Below are positions 34,701 through 42,162 of a stretch of DNA of 50,270 nucleotides, in pieces. Location of the stretch: contig JAGCFD010000024.1 of NCBI GenBank assembly GCA_017650305.1, forward strand, positions 1 to 50,270, in the 5' to 3' direction. Source of the stretch: Bacteroidales bacterium (lineage in GTDB: Bacteria > Bacteroidota > Bacteroidia > Bacteroidales > WCHB1-69). The stretch's first letter is position 1, and every line of letters begins with the position of its first letter. The translations under genes and the position numbers were made by a program. The notes under the pieces are model-generated. The model saw only the letters and a list, made by a program, of their open reading frames with translations, was not told where the DNA came from and made no database searches.

Positions 34701-35452
34701 TATTGATTATAGGCTTCTTGCAGCTGCTGCTGGAATGTGGATGGCTTGAAGGTTATCTTCGTCAGTTCTGTCTCAAAAGTTGTATGGCGGCAGTGGTCGC
34801 TCCAATAGGTGTCCAGAAGACGAATCTCCGTGTCGGTCGGGTTACGGCGCTCTTCATCCCTGAAATATTGCTGAATGAACATCAGATCTTCCAGCGACAT
34901 GGCCAATCCCATCTGCTGGCGAAAATCTTGAAGACGCGCATGGTCCCATTGGATGAAATCCTCATAAACGGGAACATCCTGGACATCGGGATTCTCCGTC
35001 AACTCCAACAGGTCCATATTCTTTTCACGGGCCTCCACCTCGTTGATACAATATTTTTTGATCTGCTGATATTGGCTGTCTGAAAGGTCCGCATCCAGAA
35101 TATACAGCGAAGCGCTCTTAATGACGGCCTCCGTCTTGGGGTCCAGCAACGCGAGGCACTGCATGGCACTATCCGCCCGCTGGTCAAACTGGCCGGGCAG
35201 AAACTCTACCGCCACAAAAGGATGTCCTTCATAATCCACCGATTCAGAAACATTGTCTGTAACCGGCTCTGAAAAAATCACCGTTTTGGCCTGTTCCAGC
35301 AAATCCTCATCCACATGGAAAATGTCATACACTTTCACAAGGCGAAGATCGCGTATGTTCAGATTAAAATTGTGATTCAGTGTGTTTTTCAAACTTTCAG
35401 CTTCCACATTGAAGCCCTGTTTTTTTTCTACAAAAATACGAGCGTTACGCAT
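31739..35452 (-). CDS. purL: phosphoribosylformylglycinamidine synthase (large single-chain type)
   Basis: 1237 residues from [14 protein letters not shown] (ATG 35452). It converts FGAR, glutamine and ATP to FGAM in purine synthesis. N-terminal PurS-like domain, linker, duplicated AIR-synthase-type ATPase domains ([39 protein letters not shown] split by the conserved GGAAT, [9 protein letters not shown]) and a C-terminal class I glutaminase domain are all present. The glutaminase domain carries [23 protein letters not shown] and the nucleophile Cys in GICNGFQ. This is the long single-chain form, not the PurSLQ complex. The promoter box is at 35478-35485. Confidence 0.95.
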   Translation of the reverse strand: [1237 protein letters not shown]

Positions 35453-35477
35453 GACACGATTATTTTTTTTGAAGTTG

Positions 35478-35485
35478 CAAAAATA
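35478..35485 (-). promoter_or_regulatory. -7 box of purL
   Basis: TATTTTTG followed by CAAC on the minus strand, 26 nt before the ATG at 35452. It excludes the longer frame that begins at 35506. Confidence 0.6.
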
Positions 35486-35565
35486 ATAAAAAATATCTGG
35501 TATCAATTAACGTTATAATGTTTATAAAATAATCACTACCAAAAAAAACAAAAGCATCATTAACG

Positions 35566-35573
35566 TATTTTTG
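35566..35573 (+). promoter_or_regulatory. -7 box of the EnvC-like unit
   Basis: TATTTTTG followed by CAAC, 22 nt before the ATG at 35595; it is divergent from the purL promoter about 80 bp away. Confidence 0.6.
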
Positions 35574-35594
35574 CAACCTTAATATTCCCATAAT

Positions 35595-36911
35595 ATGCAA
35601 AATCGTCATCGTTATATTTCAAAATGGCTCTTTTTATGTGTCTTGACTCTTGGATTATGCGCTTATACGCCTGTATATGGGCAGAAAAAGAGCAGCGCGC
35701 AGCTTAAGAAAGACAAGCAAAAGTTGGAACAGGAAATTGCCAACACGCAGAATCTATTGAAGAAGACCGAGAAAAACCAGCAAGCCTCTTTACAGCAGGC
35801 TGCCGTATTGCGCCAACAAATCAACAACCGTGAGAAATATATCACCACGTTGAATAACGAGATCTTGCAGATTGAGGTACAACAAGAAGACAACCAACAA
35901 GCAATCAATACTCTGCAGAAAAAGTTGGAATATATGAAGACGGATTATGCGCAAATGGTATACATGGCATATCGTCATCGTCGCCTAATGGATAAGATAA
36001 CTTTCATATTAGCGGCGGAGGATTTCCAGCAGATGTTTCATCGTATCCGCTATTATTCGTTGATTTCCAAAAGCATGCACGAGCAAGTAGAACAGATCAA
36101 TGCCACGAAGCAAGAGCTCCAGCAAAGAAATGAGGAGATTATTCAGCTGAAGGGTGAGAAGTTGAATGTTTTGTCTGGTAAAGAAAAGGAGATCAAGCAA
36201 CTGGAAAAAGATCGGAATCAAAAGACGAAAAACGCGGAAGCTTTAAAGAAAAAATCGCAGCAGTTAAGTGCCGAGTTGAAGAAAAAACAGCAACAGCGCA
36301 AGCAAATCGATGCGGCCATCCAAGCTGCTATCAAGGCAGAAATTGCCGCAGCCAATGCCAAAAGCAGCAAAGCATCCTCTAAAAGCTCATCCGGCAGTGC
36401 GTCAAGCGGGTCAAGCAGTTCCTCATCCTCTGCATCTTCAAGCTCCTCAGCCAGAAACAGTGCTGTCATAACGCTGACGCCAGAAGAGAAGACACTCAAC
36501 AACTCGTTCGTCAACAACAAAGGCAGTCTGCCATGGCCTGTTGCCAAAGGCGCCAAGGTGGGCGACTATGGCAACTATCCTCACCCCGACGTTCCCTCTG
36601 TAATGGTCGAAAACCATGGCATCGACATCATGACAGATGCCGGCACCCCGGTACGTGCTATCTATCAAGGAGAGGTGTCCGCAGTGTTGGACGTGATGGG
36701 TTCCAAGGTAGTCATGATTCGCCATGGAGAATATATATCTGTATATCAAAATGTTATCGGCGTAAAAGTTAAAAAAGGTGATAAAGTGACGACCAAGCAG
36801 ACGATCGGCACCGTGGGCAAGAACAGCGCCACTGACACTTACGAATTGCATTTTGAGTTGTGGAAAAATGCCGTAACAGTAAATCCTAACAGCTGGTTAG
36901 CAAGAAGATAG
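35595..36911 (+). CDS. EnvC-like protein: coiled coil plus degenerate LytM domain
   Basis: 438 residues. A signal peptide (about residues 1-29, ending CAYTPVYGQ) is followed by a long coiled coil (about 30-265), a Ser-rich linker (about 270-300) and a C-terminal LytM/M23 domain (about 325-438). The M23 zinc/catalytic set looks broken. The first motif reads ENHGIDI, with His next to Gly rather than the usual HxGxD, and the HLHFE motif reads ELHFE, so the catalytic His is replaced by Glu. EnvC-type proteins with such degenerate domains activate cell-division amidases rather than cutting peptidoglycan, so that role is inferred. It starts an operon with engB and a second copy of the domain. Confidence 0.87.
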   Translation: MQNRHRYISKWLFLCVLTLGLCAYTPVYGQKKSSAQLKKDKQKLEQEIANTQNLLKKTEKNQQASLQQAAVLRQQINNREKYITTLNNEILQIEVQQEDNQQAINTLQKKLEYMKTDYAQMVYMAYRHRRLMDKITFILAAEDFQQMFHRIRYYSLISKSMHEQVEQINATKQELQQRNEEIIQLKGEKLNVLSGKEKEIKQLEKDRNQKTKNAEALKKKSQQLSAELKKKQQQRKQIDAAIQAAIKAEIAAANAKSSKASSKSSSGSASSGSSSSSSSASSSSSARNSAVITLTPEEKTLNNSFVNNKGSLPWPVAKGAKVGDYGNYPHPDVPSVMVENHGIDIMTDAGTPVRAIYQGEVSAVLDVMGSKVVMIRHGEYISVYQNVIGVKVKKGDKVTTKQTIGTVGKNSATDTYELHFELWKNAVTVNPNSWLARR

Positions 36912-36913
36912 TC

Positions 36914-37531
36914 ATGGTCATCAAGCAAGCTGAATTCATACAAAGCAACACAGACTGGCGCAAATGCCCGCCTGCCACAATGCCGGAGTACGCCTTTATC
37001 GGCCGCTCCAACGTGGGCAAGTCATCGCTCATCAACATGTTGGTAAACAACAAGAAGCTGGCCAAGACCTCCTCCAAACCCGGCAAGACACAGACCATCA
37101 ACCACTTTCTCATCAACAAAAGCTGGTACTTGGTGGATTTGCCCGGCTATGGTTATGCTTCCATCTCCAAGGCCATGCGCGAGAAGTGGAAGAAGATGAT
37201 CTCCGACTATTTGCTACTTCGGGAGAATCTACAAATCGTTTTCGTTTTGATAGACTCCCGACTGGAGCCGCAGAAGATAGACCTTGAGTTCATCAACAAC
37301 CTTGGCGAACAGGGTGTTCCATTCGCGCTCATTTTTACCAAGGCAGATAAGATATCCAGCGGCAAGGTGCAAGGCAACATCCAAAGGATGAAAAATGCCC
37401 TGTCGGAACAGTGGGAAGAGATGCCCTTGATGATTGCCACCTCCGCCGAGACCTGCTACGGCAAAGAGCGGGTCCTCGATCTGATTGAAGAAATCAACCA
37501 ACAATATTCATCTAATCCAAATAATCCATGA
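36914..37531 (+). CDS. engB: ribosome-assembly GTPase EngB/YsxC
   Basis: 205 residues. The TRAFAC-class GTPase needed for 50S subunit assembly: G1 GRSNVGKSSLI near residue 29, G2 region KPGKTQTINHF, G3 DLPGYGYA, G4 TKADK and G5 SAE. It starts 2 nt after the envC-like stop and its own stop overlaps the next start by 4 nt (ATGA), so it is embedded in a cell-wall operon. Confidence 0.95.
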   Translation: MVIKQAEFIQSNTDWRKCPPATMPEYAFIGRSNVGKSSLINMLVNNKKLAKTSSKPGKTQTINHFLINKSWYLVDLPGYGYASISKAMREKWKKMISDYLLLRENLQIVFVLIDSRLEPQKIDLEFINNLGEQGVPFALIFTKADKISSGKVQGNIQRMKNALSEQWEEMPLMIATSAETCYGKERVLDLIEEINQQYSSNPNNP

Positions 37532-38070
37532 AAAAGTTCATTCCCCTCATTCTGGCATGTTTCATGTGCTTTGTCAGCTGCAGCACCACCCAGAAAGCCA
37601 CCAGCACAAAGACTTCCTCCGCCACGCTAACCCCTGAGGAAACGGCAGTTTGCCAAGCCTTTCAGAACAAGCAAGGCAAACTCGCGTGGCCCGTCGCAAA
37701 AGGCACCAAGGTGTCCGACTATGGAACCCAACCGCACCGCGAAATACCCTCCGTATCTTTTGAAAACCATGGCATCGACATCCTAACAAAGCCCGGAACT
37801 ACGGTACGCGCCATTTTCAAAGGCAAAGTGACCACAATCATTGAGATTATGGGTAAAAATGTAGTCATGATCAGGCATGGTTGTTATGTTTCAGTATATC
37901 AGAATCTTACCGATATATGTGTTAAAAAGGGTGACGTGGTATCCACCAAACAACCCATCGGTAAAGTATCCAATGATTATACAACTGATGAGTTCTTACT
38001 GCATTTTGAACTATGGGAGGAATCTGAACACGTTAATCCAAACCTTTGGTTATCAAGAAAAAATCGCTAA
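37528..38070 (+). CDS. lipoprotein carrying a stand-alone degenerate LytM domain
   Basis: 180 residues. Signal MKKFIPLILACFMCFVSC has lipid-site Cys18 and is followed directly by a Thr/Lys-rich linker. A LytM domain then matches the C-terminal domain of the EnvC-like protein two genes upstream almost motif for motif: FENHGIDILTKPGTTVRAIF, IRHGCYVSVYQN, VKKGDVVSTKQPIGKV, LHFELWEESEHVNPNLWLSR. The same active-site changes are seen (NHGID; LLHFE in place of HLHFE), so it is unlikely to be a peptidase. It is probably a duplicated regulatory domain displayed from a membrane. It is coupled to engB by a 4-nt overlap. Confidence 0.87.
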   Translation: MKKFIPLILACFMCFVSCSTTQKATSTKTSSATLTPEETAVCQAFQNKQGKLAWPVAKGTKVSDYGTQPHREIPSVSFENHGIDILTKPGTTVRAIFKGKVTTIIEIMGKNVVMIRHGCYVSVYQNLTDICVKKGDVVSTKQPIGKVSNDYTTDEFLLHFELWEESEHVNPNLWLSRKNR

Positions 38071-38100
38071 CGACTATTCATACTTCAAACAATCCGAACA

Positions 38101-38532
38101 ATGAAAAAAATCATCCCCGTTTTATGTATTAGCCTTATGTGTTTCACCTGTTGTAAAACCACGAAAAAAGCTGCTTCCAACGACATGCCTCTTTGTCAGA
38201 CGCAATGGAATCTCATCACCATTGAGCAAGATGATTTGTCGGGGAAAAGCCCTGTGCAGCCATACATCATGTTTGACGCAGAAGGTAAATTTTATGGCAA
38301 TCTGGGTTGCAATGAATTTCAGGGCACCTATTATCAAAACAAACAGAAAATAAAACTCGAGTATTCCGGTTCCACTAAAAAGTTGTGCAAAAACATGGAA
38401 GACGAGAAAGCTTTCATGAAAGCGCTGAAATCAGAAATCGACAATTTCATCATTGAAGGGAATGTGTTGATTTTGAATGACGGGTCCAGAGAAATCATGC
38501 GTTTTGAAGGAACCGCTCCTACGGAAGAGTAG
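38101..38532 (+). CDS. META-domain-like lipoprotein (143 aa)
   Basis: Signal MKKIIPVLCISLMCFTCC with lipid site at Cys17 or 18. The domain resembles META/HslJ: TQWNLITIEQ at the start, the GNLGCNEFQGTYY turn, and a later STKKLCKNMEDEKAFMKAL segment corresponding to the usual MACPxxxxxxE helix, with Cys retained. Such proteins are small envelope beta proteins of unclear function, linked to heat or antibiotic stress in E. coli. It is the last gene of the envC-engB unit, 30 nt after the LytM lipoprotein, and ends before a strong terminator. Confidence 0.8.
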   Translation: MKKIIPVLCISLMCFTCCKTTKKAASNDMPLCQTQWNLITIEQDDLSGKSPVQPYIMFDAEGKFYGNLGCNEFQGTYYQNKQKIKLEYSGSTKKLCKNMEDEKAFMKALKSEIDNFIIEGNVLILNDGSREIMRFEGTAPTEE

Positions 38533-38586
38533 AGTTAACACATAATTTGTAAATGCCATCCAAGAGAATAGTAGAGGCATTTTACA

Positions 38587-38622
38587 AAAATAGCGTGCCG
38601 TTTGGCACGCTATTTTCTTTTA
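38587..38622. terminator. bidirectional intrinsic terminator
   Basis: A perfect 13-bp stem AAAATAGCGTGCC (38587-38599) and GGCACGCTATTTT (38604-38616) with a GTTT loop. T-rich runs flank both outer ends. It lies between the META lipoprotein gene (+) and the C69 peptidase gene (-, stop 38637) and serves both. Confidence 0.9.
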
Positions 38623-38636
38623 GGATAAACCGGCAA

Positions 38637-40379
38637 TTACTTGGCCTGGATATTGTTTCCGCAATCATCGACAATCATCTTGTACCATTTTTGCGGATAT
38701 TCCGGCTGATCAGGGAACACAACCTGAGGATTTGCTGTTCCGTTGGTCTTGAACTTGCCATTTTCCTCTTTCTTGACATTACCGTCGTGGTATTTAACCA
38801 GCAGGTATTCAAACAAGCGGTTCCATTCATTGACCACATCGGTAGCGGCCTGGGCCGAATACTTGTTCAGCTCCACACGGGCCTTTTCCGGATCGGATTT
38901 GCACAGATCGGCAAGCTTATTGGAGAGTTTGTTGGTCTCATCGATGAAACGATTCTCCCAATAGTCTTGCTTGGCGTTCACATGTTTGATCATATCGCTG
39001 TAGCGGGTATAGACGTAGTTGCTGACTTTGGTGAAGGTCCAGAAGGCAGCCGTGGGGGAATATTCAGCCATGGAGCCGTTGCCTTCGGCATATTGCAGAG
39101 GAATGCGATTGATACCGCAGAACATAGGCACGAAGCAGGAGCTTGCGCAGTCGTCAACACCGAACCAGAAGATACCGCCGACCATGTCGGGGAGCCAGCT
39201 GCGGCATTGGGCCAGGAAGGTGAAGCCGGTCTGTTGGGTAGCTGTGGCGCGCTCGTGGATATAGTCTTTGCCGTCGCATGACCAGGTCATAGGTCTCCAG
39301 CGGTACGGGCAGGCGTATGGGCCGGCGCCAAGGTCTTTGGTCATGTCCATAGAGGAACCCTCATAGTGGTCGCGCATCAGTTTCATGACAAAGCGGGCAT
39401 CGATTTGATCTTTGTTGGCAGGTTTGATCCAAAGAGGCATGCGGTGTTTGAGGTTATCGCCGCGGGCGTAGTCCTCATATTGGGCCATCAGGCCGGGGTT
39501 GCAGCGATAGAAGCCCATCCACACGCGAGCATCGCAGAAGCGGGCGCCGCTGAAGTCAATCGGGTTGAAGGCATCGCAGAAGCTGAAGTCGGCGGGCTTG
39601 CCATCTTGAGGATAGAGGCCGGCAGCTTTGGCGAAATCGACAATCTCGGCAGAATAGACCGTCTCCACGGTAGGCAGAAAGATCTTGCTCATCTCCTTGC
39701 TGGTGATGGAAGTCTTGCCGTCGCGTTGCGGGAAAGTGGTGATACGGGACTGGTTAGCATGGCCGCAGATATAGCCATCGGGGACGCGGCGGGCCACCCA
39801 CACGGCACCGGTGCTCCACACCTTGGAGACCTTGCCCTTAGCATCGTAGAGGGTCTCGCCCTTGCCGATGAGGTCCATGACCCATGCCTCGTTGGGATCC
39901 ACGAAGGAGAACGACTCGCCCTCGCTGGCATAACCGTATTGGGCGATGAGCTCGGTCATCACCTTGATGGCCTCGCGGGCGGTGCGGGCACGTTGGAGGG
40001 TGATGTAGATCAGGGAACCGTAGTCGAGCAGGCCTTGACCATGCTCCAGCTTCTCGATGCCACCATAGGTGGTTTCACCGATAGCCAGCTGGAACTCGTT
40101 CATGTTGCCGACCACAGAATAGGTATGTGCCACCTGCGGAATCTGGCCAAGCAGTTTGCCTGAATCCCACTCAATAACGTCCATCATAGTGCCGAGAGGA
40201 TAGTCAGCGGCAGGACGATAGTAGAGTTCACCATAGAGCTGGTGAGAGTCGGCGGAATAGGTCAGCATGCAGGAACCGTCCTTGCTGGCACCTTTCGTAA
40301 CAATAAAGTTGGTGCAGGCCATCGTGGTGCCTATGCAAAGAAGGCCACACAGCCATGTCAAGAGAAATGCTTTTTTCAT
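38637..40379 (-). CDS. C69 family dipeptidase (Ntn-type)
   Basis: 580 residues. Signal MKKAFLLTWLCGLLCIGTTMA is followed immediately by C22-TNFIVTKGASKDGS, the N-terminal nucleophile of peptidase family C69 (PepD type); signal cleavage after MA would expose the catalytic Cys. ADSHQLYGELYY, TYGGIEKLEHGQGLLDYG, EGESFSFVDPNEAWVMDLIG and CGHANQSRI are family motifs. It cleaves dipeptides, probably in the periplasm, and so complements the S46 dipeptidyl-peptidase. The long C-terminal half is beta-rich and ends in an acidic tail. The promoter box is at 40421-40428. Confidence 0.92.
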   Translation of the reverse strand: MKKAFLLTWLCGLLCIGTTMACTNFIVTKGASKDGSCMLTYSADSHQLYGELYYRPAADYPLGTMMDVIEWDSGKLLGQIPQVAHTYSVVGNMNEFQLAIGETTYGGIEKLEHGQGLLDYGSLIYITLQRARTAREAIKVMTELIAQYGYASEGESFSFVDPNEAWVMDLIGKGETLYDAKGKVSKVWSTGAVWVARRVPDGYICGHANQSRITTFPQRDGKTSITSKEMSKIFLPTVETVYSAEIVDFAKAAGLYPQDGKPADFSFCDAFNPIDFSGARFCDARVWMGFYRCNPGLMAQYEDYARGDNLKHRMPLWIKPANKDQIDARFVMKLMRDHYEGSSMDMTKDLGAGPYACPYRWRPMTWSCDGKDYIHERATATQQTGFTFLAQCRSWLPDMVGGIFWFGVDDCASSCFVPMFCGINRIPLQYAEGNGSMAEYSPTAAFWTFTKVSNYVYTRYSDMIKHVNAKQDYWENRFIDETNKLSNKLADLCKSDPEKARVELNKYSAQAATDVVNEWNRLFEYLLVKYHDGNVKKEENGKFKTNGTANPQVVFPDQPEYPQKWYKMIVDDCGNNIQAK

Positions 40380-40420
40380 ATTGAAACTGTTTTTGAATAT
40401 TAGATATCGTAAAGAAAGCG

Positions 40421-40428
40421 CAAAGATA
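40421..40428 (-). promoter_or_regulatory. -7 box of the C69 dipeptidase gene
   Basis: TATCTTTG followed by CGC on the minus strand, 42 nt before the ATG at 40379 and shortly after the guaA stop at 40450. Confidence 0.55.
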
Positions 40429-40449
40429 GGAATTTTTGAATATGATATA

Positions 40450-42054
40450 TTACTCCCACTCGATCGTCGCGGGCGGTTTGGAGCTGATGTCGTAGCAGAC
40501 GCGGTTCACGCCTTTCACCTTGTTGATGATGTCATTGGACACCTTGGCCATGAACTCGTAGGGCAGATGGGCCCAGTCGGCGGTCATGGCGTCGGTGCTG
40601 GTGACGGCGCGCAAAGCCACCGCCTGCTCATAGGTACGCTCGTCGCCCATGACACCCACGCTCTTGATGGGTAGCAGGATGACGCCCGCTTGCCAGATCT
40701 GGTCATATAGCGACACTTCGATTTCTCCGTTGGACATATTGGCAGGCACGCCGGCGGCCAACACCTTGCGGGCATCTTCGCCGCTCAGCCTGACCTTCCA
40801 GTCACGCAACCCTTGGATGAAGATGTCGTCGGCATCTTGCAGCACACGCACCTTCTCGCGGGTGATGTCGCCGAGGATACGCACAGCCAAACCCGGTCCG
40901 GGGAATGGATGGCGCGTGATGAGATGCTCGGGCATGCCCAGCTGACGACCCACACGACGCACCTCGTCCTTGAAGAGCCATTTCAGCGGTTCGCAAAGCT
41001 GCAGATGCATCTTCTCGGGCAGTCCGCCCACATTATGGTGACTCTTGATGACCATGCCTGTGATACTCAAACTCTCAATGCGGTCGGGATAGATGGTGCC
41101 CTGCGCCAACCACTTGGCATCCGTGATCTTTTGGGCCTCTGCATTGAAGACATCAATGAAGCCGGCGCCGATGATCTTGCGTTTGCGCTCCGGCTCGGTG
41201 ACGCCCTCCAGTTCTTTGAAGAACTTCTCGCTGGCATCCACGCCGATGACATTCAAGCCCAACCCTTCATAGTCGCGCATCACATTCTGGAACTCGTTTT
41301 TGCGCAACAAGCCGTGGTCAACAAAGATACAGGTCAAGTTTTTGCCAATGGCCCGGTGCAACAGCATGGCGCACACGGACGAGTCCACGCCGCCACTCAA
41401 GCCCAAGATGACGCGGTCGTTGCCAATCTGCTCCTTGAGCTCGGCCACCGTGGTCTCCACGAAAGAGGCGGGGCTCCAGGTCTGATGACCTCCACAAATG
41501 CCTACCACAAAGTTTTTCAGCAATTGGGTGCCTTGAACGGTATGGAAGACTTCCGGATGGAACTGAACGCCCCAAACCTGCTCTCCCTCAAACTGATAAG
41601 CGGCAAAGTCCACCTTGTCAGTAGAGGCAATCTTGCGGCAATGCTCAGGCAGTCGGGTGATGGTGTCGCCATGACTCATCCAGACCTGTGCGTTATCGGC
41701 AAGCCCTTGCAGCAGCGGGTTGTCGTGTTCGAAAGACGACAAGTTGGCGCGACCGTACTCGCGACTGCCGGCAGGCTCCACCATGCCACCGTTGGTGTAG
41801 GCCATAAACTGGGCTCCGTAGCAGATGCCGAGAATGGGCAGGCGTCCGCGGATGGCGGAGAGATCCACCTTGAAAGCCTTCTCGTCATACACACTGAATG
41901 GCGAGCCGCTGAGGATGACTCCTATCACATCCTTATCGTCATAAGGAAATTTATTGTAGGGCACAATCTCACAGAACATATCCAGCTCGCGCACCCGGCG
42001 GCCGATCAGTTGGGTGGTTTGGGATCCAAAATCCAGAATTATAATTTTTTCCAT
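40450..42054 (-). CDS. guaA: GMP synthase (glutamine-hydrolysing)
   Basis: 534 residues. It converts XMP to GMP. The N-terminal class I glutaminase has its nucleophile in LGICYGAQ and its His in QFHPEVFHT. The ATP-pyrophosphatase P-loop SGGVDSSV is near residue 220, and the C-terminal dimerisation domain ends with [31 protein letters not shown]-less but with [10 protein letters not shown], confirms the family. Full length, slightly longer than the common 510-525. The promoter box is at 42083-42090. Confidence 0.95.
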   Translation of the reverse strand: MEKIIILDFGSQTTQLIGRRVRELDMFCEIVPYNKFPYDDKDVIGVILSGSPFSVYDEKAFKVDLSAIRGRLPILGICYGAQFMAYTNGGMVEPAGSREYGRANLSSFEHDNPLLQGLADNAQVWMSHGDTITRLPEHCRKIASTDKVDFAAYQFEGEQVWGVQFHPEVFHTVQGTQLLKNFVVGICGGHQTWSPASFVETTVAELKEQIGNDRVILGLSGGVDSSVCAMLLHRAIGKNLTCIFVDHGLLRKNEFQNVMRDYEGLGLNVIGVDASEKFFKELEGVTEPERKRKIIGAGFIDVFNAEAQKITDAKWLAQGTIYPDRIESLSITGMVIKSHHNVGGLPEKMHLQLCEPLKWLFKDEVRRVGRQLGMPEHLITRHPFPGPGLAVRILGDITREKVRVLQDADDIFIQGLRDWKVRLSGEDARKVLAAGVPANMSNGEIEVSLYDQIWQAGVILLPIKSVGVMGDERTYEQAVALRAVTSTDAMTADWAHLPYEFMAKVSNDIINKVKGVNRVCYDISSKPPATIEWE

Positions 42055-42082
42055 AAGGCACTATTTTGTTAAAAAGAGTGCG

Positions 42083-42090
42083 CAAAAATA
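42083..42090 (-). promoter_or_regulatory. -7 box of guaA
   Basis: TATTTTTG followed by CGC on the minus strand, 29 nt before the ATG at 42054. Confidence 0.6.
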
Positions 42091-42162
42091 GGAAAAATGT
42101 TGGATTATTGAAAGTAGGAAATGATGTCGGCTCGTAATTGTCTTTCTTTTGATGACAAAAGA

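Noticed and set aside
33386-35083. 565-codon plus-strand open frame
   Set aside because: Antisense shadow of purL, with no promoter box and typical anti-sense residue composition.
40813-42072. 419-codon plus-strand open frame
   Set aside because: Antisense shadow of guaA.
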